Shown here: piece after piece, positions 1-9,569 of the stretch | Position numbering within the stretch: the stretch's first letter is position 1 | How the letters are laid out: every line of letters starts with the position of its first letter | From: a bacterium | GTDB lineage: Bacteria > Fidelibacterota > UBA2242 | NCBI GenBank assembly: GCA_018824205.1 | Contig: JAHJGX010000244.1 | Coordinates: forward strand, 1-40,297 | DNA: 40,297 bases | Direction: 5' to 3' | Made by a program: the position numbers and the translations under genes | Notes under the pieces: model-generated | Told to the model about the DNA's origin: nothing | What the model saw: the letters and a program-made list of their open reading frames with translations, nothing else | Databases searched by the model: none

Positions 1-178
1 TGAAAAGAGTTTAAAGAAGGGTGTTTTGTCACATATGCGGATGCTGCAGAAAATGCCTAAGCGTGTGATGAATTACTTTAAACATCCAAAGATTGCATAC
101 GCAAGATGAATTACACAATTAATACCCGCCGGTTTAATAGTAGTATCAGTTTATTTTGAATCCGGTACTGATACTGAT

Positions 179-2572
179 GTGAGACTCTATGAAGTAAATC
201 TTCCTACTACGTATAGTTGCACATTTAGAAATATTGTGGTTGATGAAGATGCCGGTGGCCAACTTACACTTACCAATACTACCACCAGTTCCTCAGAGAC
301 ATTTAACTCGGGAAGCAGTAAAACTCTAAATACGAATTATAATTACAGTATAAAAACACTTCCCCGAGTATTTGAAGATTATGAGTACAGTGGTCAAACC
401 GGTGATTATCAACATCATCATTGGAAAGATGGTGACAATGTAAAGTATAACAAGTATAAACTCTTAAAAACGGTTGATACACCATTATTCATAGATAAAC
501 AATCTGCTATATACGAGGAAGATAACACCGTCAGCCTAAGTTCCTCGTATCCCATCGAATTCCATGACCCATGGTATTATGATAGCCAAACGCAGACTCA
601 GCCAGATGATTATCGGACCGTGTCTTCCGGATCTTTTACTGTGTTTTTAGGCCAGAATTCAGGAGGAGATCCCGATCAACCAATCTATTCACTCAAAGCG
701 GATAAACGAATAGTGAGTACCAGTGATATTCTTGTATTCACGGGTTGGTCGGCATCAAATGGTTCAGCAACATTCCTGGATGGATCCAGTTCTTTAGAGA
801 CAAGAGTGGTTTTTGAGAGTGCTAATGTCACGGTTTCAGCGAATTACTCCAGTGCTATTGCGAATGGGTTGACTGTTGAAGTCAGTGCAGGTGATACCCT
901 GACTATCCCCACCGGTGCTACATATAATATCACTCCCGGTAATTTTAAAATCGATGTCTATGGAACACTGAGTATCAATCAAAGTTCATCACAGCAAGTC
1001 ACTTTCCAGTCCAATGCCGGAACACCGACAAATGCCGATTGGGGTGGGATACTGATTCGAGATGCTACGGTTGTTATGCAAAATGTCACAATTAAAAATG
1101 CGGTGAATCCGCTTTACATTTACGGAAACTCTACCATTTCGACAAAATACATCAATAACTGTACAATCGAAGATTGTAAAAACGGAATTGAATTATATCA
1201 GGCCAATTATAATGAATCAGTTTACTTGAATAGTTCAATTACAATCAAGAATAATGTTATCAGCGATATTGGTGATGCTGACAATGAGAACCCGGGAATA
1301 AGAGTACAGGCAAATATCAAGACTGTTGAAATAGACAGTAACGAGATTTATGAATGTTACGGCGGTATCTATCTCAGTTGCGATTTTACATCCATCCAGG
1401 TATCAACATACACAATTCCTTCCGAGATTTTAATCAGTCATAATGTTATTCATGATCTGTTTTCCGATGATAATACGGCATGTGGAATTAAAGTTATTGA
1501 TAATTCGACTAAATCCAGCCCCTATACGCTTCCCTATGGAAAAATCGTGAATAATACTATCGATGGGATCGATGGTTATGGTATTTACATGGATCGTGAT
1601 GAAAGTGGTCTCTGGTATGTGAAAAATACAATTATTACTGAAATAGGTGAATGGGATTCCGGAGCAGGATATGCTGTTTACAGTGTTGGATTTACCTTAC
1701 CGGTGAAATATTGTACTATATATGCCGTTGAAGGAACAACATATGGGTGTAGTACCGTTAGTCTGATTCAGGATAATCCGGATTATGTGTCTGCTTCTGA
1801 TTACCATTTACAAACCGGTTCTCCCTGTATTGATACCGGAGATCCGGACACAGATGATGATAATAGTGAATGGGAGAACGACTTTAATGATCGGGATCCC
1901 GATGGGACCCGTATGGACATTGGCGCCTTCTATTGTGATTATCCTCCTTCTACACCCACCGGATATGATGGACTCTGGTATAATAATCACCCCAAGGTGT
2001 ATTGGACGGCAGTAAGCGATCCGGATCTGGATTATTATGAAGTCTGGAAAAGAAGGGATGGATATTGGTCTTTAAAAACGACTACAACAAGTACAAACTA
2101 TGTTGATAATTCTGAAACCAAATGGACCAGACCATTGATTATGGAGACAATCGACTATAGAGTACGATCGGTTGATGAGGGTGATAATTCATCAGGTTAT
2201 ACTTCGACTGAATCATTTATTGTTAATAATGTCGAATACGATAAAGAACAATTTTTCCCGACAGTAGAGATTGATCCTATTCCAACGGAATTCTGTTTAC
2301 ATCCAGTGTTCCCTAATCCATTCAACATCACAACGACACTGAAACTGGACCTTCCGGAAAAAACTAAATTCTCCCTGGCCATCTATGATATTAAAGGATC
2401 GGAGGTCTGGCGTCTGAATAATCAGCGAACGAATACTTACCGGGCCGGATATCATACGATTCTTTGGGAAGGCAGGAATAACTCCGGGTCGGTCGTACCC
2501 ACCGGCGTCTATTTCATTGTGTTCAGCTCGCCGGAGCACAAACTGACCCAAAAGGTTGTTTTAATGAAGTAA
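179..2572 (+). CDS. Right-handed beta-helix / FN3-like surface protein with C-terminal T9SS sorting domain; N-terminus probably truncated
   Basis: 797-aa ORF. Parallel beta-helix-like repeats (NNCTIEDCKNGIEL..., ISHNVIHDL...), and C-terminus 'HPVFPNPFNITTTLKLDLPEKTKFSLAIYDIKGSEVW...GVYFIVFSS...KVVLMK' typical of T9SS type A sorting domains. No signal peptide at the GTG start. Confidence 0.8.
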   Translation: MRLYEVNLPTTYSCTFRNIVVDEDAGGQLTLTNTTTSSSETFNSGSSKTLNTNYNYSIKTLPRVFEDYEYSGQTGDYQHHHWKDGDNVKYNKYKLLKTVDTPLFIDKQSAIYEEDNTVSLSSSYPIEFHDPWYYDSQTQTQPDDYRTVSSGSFTVFLGQNSGGDPDQPIYSLKADKRIVSTSDILVFTGWSASNGSATFLDGSSSLETRVVFESANVTVSANYSSAIANGLTVEVSAGDTLTIPTGATYNITPGNFKIDVYGTLSINQSSSQQVTFQSNAGTPTNADWGGILIRDATVVMQNVTIKNAVNPLYIYGNSTISTKYINNCTIEDCKNGIELYQANYNESVYLNSSITIKNNVISDIGDADNENPGIRVQANIKTVEIDSNEIYECYGGIYLSCDFTSIQVSTYTIPSEILISHNVIHDLFSDDNTACGIKVIDNSTKSSPYTLPYGKIVNNTIDGIDGYGIYMDRDESGLWYVKNTIITEIGEWDSGAGYAVYSVGFTLPVKYCTIYAVEGTTYGCSTVSLIQDNPDYVSASDYHLQTGSPCIDTGDPDTDDDNSEWENDFNDRDPDGTRMDIGAFYCDYPPSTPTGYDGLWYNNHPKVYWTAVSDPDLDYYEVWKRRDGYWSLKTTTTSTNYVDNSETKWTRPLIMETIDYRVRSVDEGDNSSGYTSTESFIVNNVEYDKEQFFPTVEIDPIPTEFCLHPVFPNPFNITTTLKLDLPEKTKFSLAIYDIKGSEVWRLNNQRTNTYRAGYHTILWEGRNNSGSVVPTGVYFIVFSSPEHKLTQKVVLMK

Positions 2573-2592
2573 CTTCGGTCACTATCTACCTT

Positions 2593-2623
2593 AAAAGCCC
2601 ACTCCTCCGGGAGTGGGCTTTTT
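2593..2623. terminator. Rho-independent terminator (possibly bidirectional) between convergent genes
   Basis: AAAAGCCCACTCC-TCCG-GGAGTGGGCTTTT followed by T: 13-bp perfect stem with A/T flanks on both sides. Confidence 0.9.
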
Positions 2624-2629
2624 GTATCA

Positions 2630-2664
2630 AAGACCTGACAGGTTTTCAAAACATATCAGGTCTT
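2630..2664. repeat. Imperfect palindromic intergenic element
   Basis: AAGACCTGACAGGTTTT-C-AAAACATATCAGGTCTT: 17-bp arms with 2 mismatches. Confidence 0.8.
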
Positions 2665-2687
2665 ATACTACCCACACAAAGAAAGCG

Positions 2688-3935
2688 TTAATCTAATAAA
2701 TGAACCACCAGCCCGCTGCGTAGTTTGGGCTCGAACCAGGTGGTTTTCGGAGGCATAATCTGACCGGCGTCGGCAATCGCCATCAGCTGCCGAATAGATA
2801 CCGGGTAGAGCGCAAAGGCCACGGCCATCTCGCCGGAATCGACCCGTTTTTCCAGTTCGCCGAGGCCACGAATCCCGCCAATAAAGTCGATCCGCTCATC
2901 TTTCCGCAGATCACCAATACCGAGAATTGGCTGGAGGATATTTTTCGTCAGGATCGATACATCAAGGCTGGCCACAGGATCAGCTTTATCGAAGGTTTCC
3001 GGTTTGGCCTGTAAGGTGTACCACTGATGATTCATATACATGCCGAAAGTGTTGGCATTTTTCGGTTTGGCGGAACCACTGCAGCAGACCGGGGCGATGG
3101 TGAATATTTCAGCGATTTTCCTGATGAATTCCTGCTCACTAAGGCCGTTCAGATCCGCAACGACCCGGTTATAGTCAATAATATTCAGTTGGTTATGAGG
3201 AAAGAGGGCCGCGAGAAACCAGTTGTATTCTTCATTGCCGCTGTGATTGGGATTGGCCTTTCGGCGCATTTCACCCACCATGGCCGCGGATTTGGAACGG
3301 TGATGACCGTCGGCGACGTAGGAAAAAGGGATTTGATTGAATTGAGTAATTATTGACCGGATAAGATCAGGATTGCTAATGATCCAGACCGCATGTTGAA
3401 TTCCGTCATCAGCAGTGAAATCGTATTCCGGTTGCTCTTCTACAACTTTTTCCACCAGCTGATCGATCTTCTCATCGGCATTATAGGTCAGGAATACCGG
3501 GCCGGTATTGGCATTTGTATATTTGACGTGATTGATACGGTCTTTTTCTTTGACTTCCCGGGTCAGTTCATGGATTTTGATTTTCCCATTGAGGTAATCC
3601 TCAACCGACGCATCGACAACCAGCCCGTACTGCTCATGATTGTCCATAATCTGACGGTAGACATAAAGGCGCTCTTTCTCATCCTGGATCAGCCAACCCT
3701 TTTCCTGCATTTTCTGCAGGTTTTCGGCGGCTTTCAGGTACACTTTTTCATCATAGTGATTGATGTCTTCCGGCAGATCGATTTCCGATTTGACGACATG
3801 CAGGAAGGAATAGGGATTGCCTTTTGCTTCAATGCGGGCTTCCTCGGAATTCAACACATCATAGGGTCGGGAGGCGATTTTATCGGCCAAATCCTGTTTT
3901 GGGCGGATTCCTTTGAATCCTTTGATTTTAACCAT
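2688..3935 (-). CDS. DUF1015 family protein
   Basis: 415-aa ORF; sequence style (KGIRPKQDLADKIASRPYDVLNSEEAR..., YVADGHHRSKSA) matches the DUF1015 family; downstream of serA-like and class V aminotransferase genes. Confidence 0.85.
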   Translation of the reverse strand: MVKIKGFKGIRPKQDLADKIASRPYDVLNSEEARIEAKGNPYSFLHVVKSEIDLPEDINHYDEKVYLKAAENLQKMQEKGWLIQDEKERLYVYRQIMDNHEQYGLVVDASVEDYLNGKIKIHELTREVKEKDRINHVKYTNANTGPVFLTYNADEKIDQLVEKVVEEQPEYDFTADDGIQHAVWIISNPDLIRSIITQFNQIPFSYVADGHHRSKSAAMVGEMRRKANPNHSGNEEYNWFLAALFPHNQLNIIDYNRVVADLNGLSEQEFIRKIAEIFTIAPVCCSGSAKPKNANTFGMYMNHQWYTLQAKPETFDKADPVASLDVSILTKNILQPILGIGDLRKDERIDFIGGIRGLGELEKRVDSGEMAVAFALYPVSIRQLMAIADAGQIMPPKTTWFEPKLRSGLVVHLLD

Positions 3936-3956
3936 TCAATTTCTCCGGATGCAGTT

Positions 3957-4847
3957 TTATGTTAAAACGGCGACGATTTTTTCGGCAATTTCGATGCCTA
4001 CCCGGTCCTGGGCCTCTTTTGTACTGGCGCCGATATGGGGCGTGGCGGAAACTTTCGGATGATTGATCAACTGCGGATTGGGGGTGGGTTCATTCAGAAA
4101 AGCATCGATCCCGGCCCCGGCGATTTTCCCGGTATTCAAAGCTTCAAGCAGGTCATCTTCATTGATTACGCCACCACGGGAAGTATTAATAATGAATACA
4201 GTTGGTTTTAATAATTCAAATTCGGCTTTGGTAATGAAATTATGGGCCTGTTTGGGGACGTGCAATGTAATGAAATCCGACTCTTTCAGCAGTTCTTCTT
4301 TGGATACTGTTTTAACATTCATGTCGGTTTGAATATCAGCCAGGTCGAAGACAATGACCTTCATTCCGAAAGCCAGTGCCATTTTTGCGGTAATCTGGCC
4401 AATCTTTCCAAAGCCGACAATACCCAGGGTTTTTCCGGCCAGTTCAGAACCTTTGTAAGCTTTCTTGTTCCATTCGCCGTTGCGCATGGTGATATTGGCC
4501 TGGGGAATAAACCTAGCCAGGGCAAACATGTGCGCGAAAACCAGTTCCGAGACCGAAGCAGAATTGGCGCCCGGAGTATTCAGAACCGGAATGCCTTTCG
4601 ACTTGGCATACTTATGATCGATATTGTCGATACCGGTGCCGCCGCGGGCGATGAGTTTCAGATTTTTACCGGCGTCAATGACATCCTTCGGCACATTTGT
4701 GGCCGAACGGACCAGAATTCCGTCGTATTGCGGAATGACTTTCAGCAGCTCATCATGTTCGTAATACTGAACATCAAAATCGATATGATTGTCCTTCAGA
4801 ATTGTTTTACCAAAAGGACTGATTCCATCAGTAATTAAAATCTTCAT
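3957..4847 (-). CDS. serA: D-3-phosphoglycerate dehydrogenase-like D-2-hydroxyacid dehydrogenase
   Basis: Rossmann motif GKTLGIVGFGKIGQITAKMA, 'INTSRGGVINEDDLLEAL', 'PHIGASTKEAQDRVG'; short SerA without an ACT domain. Confidence 0.9.
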   Translation of the reverse strand: MKILITDGISPFGKTILKDNHIDFDVQYYEHDELLKVIPQYDGILVRSATNVPKDVIDAGKNLKLIARGGTGIDNIDHKYAKSKGIPVLNTPGANSASVSELVFAHMFALARFIPQANITMRNGEWNKKAYKGSELAGKTLGIVGFGKIGQITAKMALAFGMKVIVFDLADIQTDMNVKTVSKEELLKESDFITLHVPKQAHNFITKAEFELLKPTVFIINTSRGGVINEDDLLEALNTGKIAGAGIDAFLNEPTPNPQLINHPKVSATPHIGASTKEAQDRVGIEIAEKIVAVLT

Positions 4848-4867
4848 CGCGCTTCTCCTTTAATTAA

Positions 4868-4885
4868 AACCACCAAGACACGAAG
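4868..4885. repeat. Short copy of a 'CCACCAAGACACGAAG'-type intergenic repeat
   Basis: AACCACCAAGACACGAAG in the serA/aminotransferase intergenic gap; resembles a repeat seen in many bacterial intergenic regions (recollection, not searched). Confidence 0.5.
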
Positions 4886-4936
4886 ATTTTATTTTTTTGA
4901 ATATCTAATCATCAGTGCCTGGGAGTTTTGTCATTT

Positions 4937-6004
4937 TTAGATTTCCGTTTCCAGCAATGCCAGCAATGCTTTCAATTCTGCCATGGTCCGGTCGGCCATA
5001 TGGGCGATCCGGAAGGTTTTTTCCTTTAAATCACCATAGCCGTTGGAAATCATATAGCCTTTTTCGCCGATACGTTTATTCAGATCACCGACGGAAATGT
5101 TTTTGGTATTTTTAATCGTGGTCAGGGTATTGGATTCGTAACCTTTGGCTGCAAACTGTTCGAAATGCTTGTTGGCCCAGGCGCGGGTCACTTTGGCCAT
5201 TTCCAGATGGCGGGTAAAGCGGTTTTCCAGACCTTCGACATTCAAAATATAATCCAGCTGTTTGTCCAGGGCATAATAGTGGGACAATGACGGTGTTGAT
5301 GGATACTGATAGGGCTTTTTCTGCATGTAGTCATAGATTTCGATGAGATCGAGATACAGTCCGCGATTCTCAACGGTGCGGCCCTGGGCGATTGCTTTTT
5401 CGCTGATAGTACAGACGGACAATCCCGGAGGCAAACCCAATGCCTTCTGGGTGCTGGTGATACAGACGTCGATGCCCAGTTTATCGACTTCGATTTTTAC
5501 TCCGGCAGCCGAAGATACAGCGTCTACCAGCCAGAGGACATCGGGATACTTTTTCTTGATTTCGGCGATTTCTTCGATGGGATTCATGACGCCGGTTGAG
5601 GTTTCGTTATGAGTAATCGTAAATACGTCGTATTTGCCGGTAGATAGGTATTCGTCCACAATTTCCGGCAGGGTCGGCTGGCCCCATTCGGCTTCGACCT
5701 TGTCAACGGGGACGTTGTTGGCCTTGGCCATTTTTGCCCAGCGGTTTCCAAAAGCACCAACGGAAAATACAATGGCTCGTTTGGTCGTCAATGAGCGGAC
5801 AGAACCTTCCATCAGTCCGGAGCCGGAGCTGGTCGATAACAGGATCGGATTTTCGGTGAAAAACACTTTCTGCAGTTTTTTACAGACACTTTCACCAAGC
5901 GCCGAGGCATCCTTGGTACGGTGTCCTATCATGGGGGTGCCCATGGCTTCAAGGATTTCTTCACGAACATCCACCGGACCGGGGATAAATAATTTTTTAT
6001 GCAT
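4937..6004 (-). CDS. Class V aminotransferase (phosphoserine / serine-glyoxylate / alanine-glyoxylate aminotransferase-like)
   Basis: 355 aa; 'LFIPGPVDVREEILEAMGTPMIGHRTKDA', PLP-lysine region 'DVCITSTQKALGLPPGLS'; upstream of serA in the same operon. Confidence 0.88.
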   Translation of the reverse strand: MHKKLFIPGPVDVREEILEAMGTPMIGHRTKDASALGESVCKKLQKVFFTENPILLSTSSGSGLMEGSVRSLTTKRAIVFSVGAFGNRWAKMAKANNVPVDKVEAEWGQPTLPEIVDEYLSTGKYDVFTITHNETSTGVMNPIEEIAEIKKKYPDVLWLVDAVSSAAGVKIEVDKLGIDVCITSTQKALGLPPGLSVCTISEKAIAQGRTVENRGLYLDLIEIYDYMQKKPYQYPSTPSLSHYYALDKQLDYILNVEGLENRFTRHLEMAKVTRAWANKHFEQFAAKGYESNTLTTIKNTKNISVGDLNKRIGEKGYMISNGYGDLKEKTFRIAHMADRTMAELKALLALLETEI

Positions 6005-6522
6005 AACTCCTCCTACGGGTTTTTGTTTGATTTGCTACACCACTTCTATCTGTCTGCAATTTCTCTACCAATTTTTAATTTCTTAATATTTTTAAGGATT
6101 CCTTCAAGATTGATGCACAATTCTTTAACAATTTAAACGATTCCGTCGGAGAAGAAAAATAGTTTACGCTGTTCTAATGGAAAGTAGATTTCTGTCGATG
6201 CCAGGCAGAATCACCGGAATGAAATCAATAAAAATCAGGTTCTTATTTTCGGATAATATGTTAGACCGGATTTTCAGAATTAGGAAAGAAACCGGATTGA
6301 ACATAATTATTGGCGGTGAAGGGTTTTTCTCAAAAGTAAAAATTATTTTTGCATGGTTTTGGGTTTATAAAAAGTGAAAATCTATGTTCCCCGTCGGTTG
6401 GGTAGCATTGGTGTTCCGGGTGGCATGAGTTTTGACATTCCAAATCCGGAATGATCACCATTGTATAAGCGAAAACTTCTGGTGAATTATTCAGACTCAC
6501 AATCAAAACGGGAAGGAATATC

Positions 6523-7551
6523 ATGGATCCGAGGACAACTGAATGGAGCAAACTGGATTTCAGTTACAAATACATTCCCTACCGGTTTCATAGCTATTGG
6601 AAAGATGGAGCCTGGGATAATGGAAAGCTGACTACCGAAAACAAACTGTTGATTGATGAAGGGGCCGTCTGTCTGCATTATGGTCAGGAAATATTCGAAG
6701 GCATGAAAGCCCAGCGTTCCAAAGACGGCCGCATCCGGCTCTTCCGCCCCTATGAAAATGCCCGCCGCTTTAATGAATCAGCACGGCGTATATTAATGCC
6801 GGAAATTCCGGAAAAGAAATTTATTGATGCAATTAAGCAAACACTCCTGGCTAATGAAGCATACATTCCGCCCTACGGAACTGGCGCGGCGATGTATATT
6901 CGTCCCTTTATGCTGGGTGTGGGGGAAAATCTGGGCGTTAAACCGGCAAAGGAATACCAGTTTATCGTTTTTGTGACGCCGGTGGGCCCCTATTTTAAGG
7001 AAGGCTTTAATCCGATCAGTCTGAAAGTCGAGACCTATTATGATCGTGCGGCAGCCCATGGGATCGGTCAGGCCAAGGCCGGCGGCAACTATTCCGCCTC
7101 ATTGCTGCCCCTGAAAAATGCCCGGGATGAAGGCTATGACGAAGTCGTTTATCTCGATTCCATCCATCATAAATATTTTGAAGAGACCGGCGCTTCCAAT
7201 GTATTTTTTGTACTAAAAGACAATGTCATTGCTACACCGAAATCGGAGTCCATTTTAAACAGTATTGTACGGCGCTCGGTGATGGATGTTGCCCATGAGG
7301 ATTTTGGGTATACCGTCGAAGAACGGCCGGTTGGCGTTGATGAAATCGATACATTTCTGGAAGCCGGTGCCTGTGGAACGGCGGCGGTCATTACCCCGAT
7401 CGGCTGCCTCGGTTTTGAAGGCAAACGCTATCAGTTTTATGCCGACGGCAAAGAACCGGGTCCGATCACGACGCAGCTGTACAAGCATTTAACGGCACTG
7501 CAAGTGGGTGATATAGAAGATACCCGCGGCTGGCTGGAAGAAGTTCGCTGA
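6523..7551 (+). CDS. ilvE: Branched-chain amino acid aminotransferase
   Basis: 342 aa; 'LHYGQEIFEGMKAQRSKDGRIRLFRPYENARRFNESARR', 'GGNYSASLLPLKNARDEGYDEVVYLD', 'EAGACGTAAVITPIG'. Confidence 0.95.
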   Translation: MDPRTTEWSKLDFSYKYIPYRFHSYWKDGAWDNGKLTTENKLLIDEGAVCLHYGQEIFEGMKAQRSKDGRIRLFRPYENARRFNESARRILMPEIPEKKFIDAIKQTLLANEAYIPPYGTGAAMYIRPFMLGVGENLGVKPAKEYQFIVFVTPVGPYFKEGFNPISLKVETYYDRAAAHGIGQAKAGGNYSASLLPLKNARDEGYDEVVYLDSIHHKYFEETGASNVFFVLKDNVIATPKSESILNSIVRRSVMDVAHEDFGYTVEERPVGVDEIDTFLEAGACGTAAVITPIGCLGFEGKRYQFYADGKEPGPITTQLYKHLTALQVGDIEDTRGWLEEVR

Positions 7552-7588
7552 TAAACAGCATGGATTTATTGAATAAAGGAAATTAATC

Positions 7589-7945
7589 ATGGTAACGGAT
7601 AAATTTAAATGGGACGATCTGGATAAAGACGGGATGACCTACCTGATGGAAAACCGGAAAGAGGTTTTCAAAAGTTATCAGAAAATGGTCAGTAACCTGG
7701 GGACCCACCTCGATGAAAAAACCCGGCAGCTGGTGATGCTGGCGATCCAGGTCAACAGTCCGTCGCCGGATGCAATAAAAATCATTATACCAAAGGCTAT
7801 CCGGGCCGGCGCCGCCCGGGATGAGATCATCGACACATTAATTCTGACTACTCCGGTGGTCGGCTTATCAACGGTGATGAAAATGCTGCCTTTTGTATTG
7901 AAAGAGCTGGAGTCTTTTGAAAAAGCCTACGGCGAGGTCCGCTAA
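7589..7945 (+). CDS. Carboxymuconolactone decarboxylase (CMD/AhpD-like) family protein
   Basis: 118-aa helical protein 'LDEKTRQLVMLAIQVNSPSPDAIKIIIPKAIRAGAARDEIIDTLILTTPVVG' resembling the CMD fold; lacks the CxxC of AhpD. Confidence 0.7.
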   Translation: MVTDKFKWDDLDKDGMTYLMENRKEVFKSYQKMVSNLGTHLDEKTRQLVMLAIQVNSPSPDAIKIIIPKAIRAGAARDEIIDTLILTTPVVGLSTVMKMLPFVLKELESFEKAYGEVR

Positions 7946-7988
7946 TTCTCAGTAGTGAGAATGCATTAATTGAAAAGCAGGGAACACT

Positions 7989-9173
7989 ATGCCCGTCTCC
8001 AAAAAGATCGCTGACAGTATAACCAGGTCGTCCTGGATCCGAAAGATGTTCGAAACGGGAATTGTCCTGAAAAAAGAACACGGCAGCGAAAACGTATTTG
8101 ACTTTTCTCTTGGTAATCCCGATTTGCCGTCACCGTCGGAATTCGATCGGATATTGATTAATGAATCCAAGAAAATCGGCGATTTTGTACACGGTTATAT
8201 GCCCAATGCCGGTTATCCGGACACCCGTCAGTCCATCGCAGATATCCTCAGCCAGGAGAGCGGCCTGCCTTTTACTGAGAATCATGTTATTATGACCTGT
8301 GGCGCCGCCGGGGCGATAAATGTATTTCTCAAATCAGTGCTGGATCCCGGAGATGAGGTTGTCGTAATTTCGCCCTATTTTGCCGAGTATAATTTCTATA
8401 TTGACAATCATCAGGGTGTTCGGATTATATCGGAATCCACTTCGGAATTACTGCCGGATTTGGATGAACTGAATCAGAAAATCGGCCCGCGGACCAAAGT
8501 CGTCATCATTAATACTCCCAACAATCCCAGCGGACGGGTGTATTCGGAAAAGATGCTGATAGACCTGGGAAATCTGTTGAAGCAGAAAAGTCAGGAACTG
8601 GGCCACCCAATCTATTTATTGGCGGATGAGCCCTATAAGAAGATCATTTTTAACGGGTCGACCTATCATTCGCCACTACTTTATTATCGTAATACAATTC
8701 TGGCCACATCCTTTTCAAAAGATCTTTCGATAGCCGGCGAGCGAATCGGCTATCTTGCCGTCAGCCCGCTGATTGAAGATGCAAATACAATCGTCAATGC
8801 GGCTACATTTTGCAACCGGATTCTGGGCTATCTCAATGCACCGGCACTGATGCAGCGGGTTGTTAAACATGTCCTGAATGCGAAAGTGGATGTGGCAGTG
8901 TATCAAAAACGCCGGGATATCATGTGCGATGGGTTGACCGAAATTGGTTACGATCTGATTATACCGGAAGGCACTTTTTATATTTTTCCACGGTCTCCGA
9001 TTTCCGATGATGTGGCCTTTGTAAAGGCGTTGCAGGATCGATTGATTCTGACCACGCCGGGCAGCGGTTTTCAACGGCCGGGATATTTTCGGATTGCCTT
9101 GTGTGTTCCGGAAGAGACAATTGTAAGATCGCTGGATGGTTTCAGGCAAACCTACAGACAGTTAAAAAATTGA
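7989..9173 (+). CDS. Class I/II PLP-dependent aminotransferase
   Basis: 394 aa; 'VVIINTPNNPSGRVYS', 'LLADEPYKKIIFNG', 'ATSFSKDLSIAGERIGY'. Confidence 0.92.
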   Translation: MPVSKKIADSITRSSWIRKMFETGIVLKKEHGSENVFDFSLGNPDLPSPSEFDRILINESKKIGDFVHGYMPNAGYPDTRQSIADILSQESGLPFTENHVIMTCGAAGAINVFLKSVLDPGDEVVVISPYFAEYNFYIDNHQGVRIISESTSELLPDLDELNQKIGPRTKVVIINTPNNPSGRVYSEKMLIDLGNLLKQKSQELGHPIYLLADEPYKKIIFNGSTYHSPLLYYRNTILATSFSKDLSIAGERIGYLAVSPLIEDANTIVNAATFCNRILGYLNAPALMQRVVKHVLNAKVDVAVYQKRRDIMCDGLTEIGYDLIIPEGTFYIFPRSPISDDVAFVKALQDRLILTTPGSGFQRPGYFRIALCVPEETIVRSLDGFRQTYRQLKN

Positions 9174-9202
9174 TGAATAATCATTTATAAATGGAGTGAA
9201 TT

Positions 9203-9553
9203 ATGACAATATCAAAAAGCAGAGGACATGTGGTGATCAATACCGAGGAGTGCAAAGGGTGTGAACTCTGTATTGAAGCCTGTCCGTCCGACGTATTGTT
9301 TTTGTCCGATAAGTTTAACACCCACGGGTATCATCCCTCCGCATACAAAGGCGAGGACTGTACCGGTTGCGGCATCTGTTTCTATACCTGCCCGGAACCC
9401 GGAGCGATCACTGTGTTTAAACGCTGGGATTTAATGACGGAAACCGCCGCCTGTTCGCATTGTGGTGGTGATTATAAAGTATTCCACACGGATGAAAAAC
9501 CGGAAGCACTGATCTGCACTAATTGTCTGAAACCAGTAAAAGATTCCCAATAG
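9203..9553 (+). CDS. 2-oxoacid:ferredoxin oxidoreductase delta-like subunit (4Fe-4S ferredoxin) with C-terminal CxxC/CxxC tail
   Basis: Two ferredoxin motifs [12 protein letters not shown] and [12 protein letters not shown], followed by CSHC...CTNC; directly upstream of vorB. Confidence 0.85.
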   Translation: MTISKSRGHVVINTEECKGCELCIEACPSDVLFLSDKFNTHGYHPSAYKGEDCTGCGICFYTCPEPGAITVFKRWDLMTETAACSHCGGDYKVFHTDEKPEALICTNCLKPVKDSQ

Positions 9554-9569
9554 AGAGAGTGAGGTTGAT

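Noticed and set aside
3393-3965. 190-aa plus-strand ORF opposite the DUF1015 gene (and 198-aa ORF 4242-4838 opposite serA)
   Set aside because: Antisense shadow ORFs of well-supported genes; Phe/Ile/Asp-rich composition with no recognisable domain.
6400-6440. T-box-like 'GGGTGGCAT' in the ilvE leader
   Set aside because: Only a partial match to the T-box antiterminator; no specifier stem or terminator identified.
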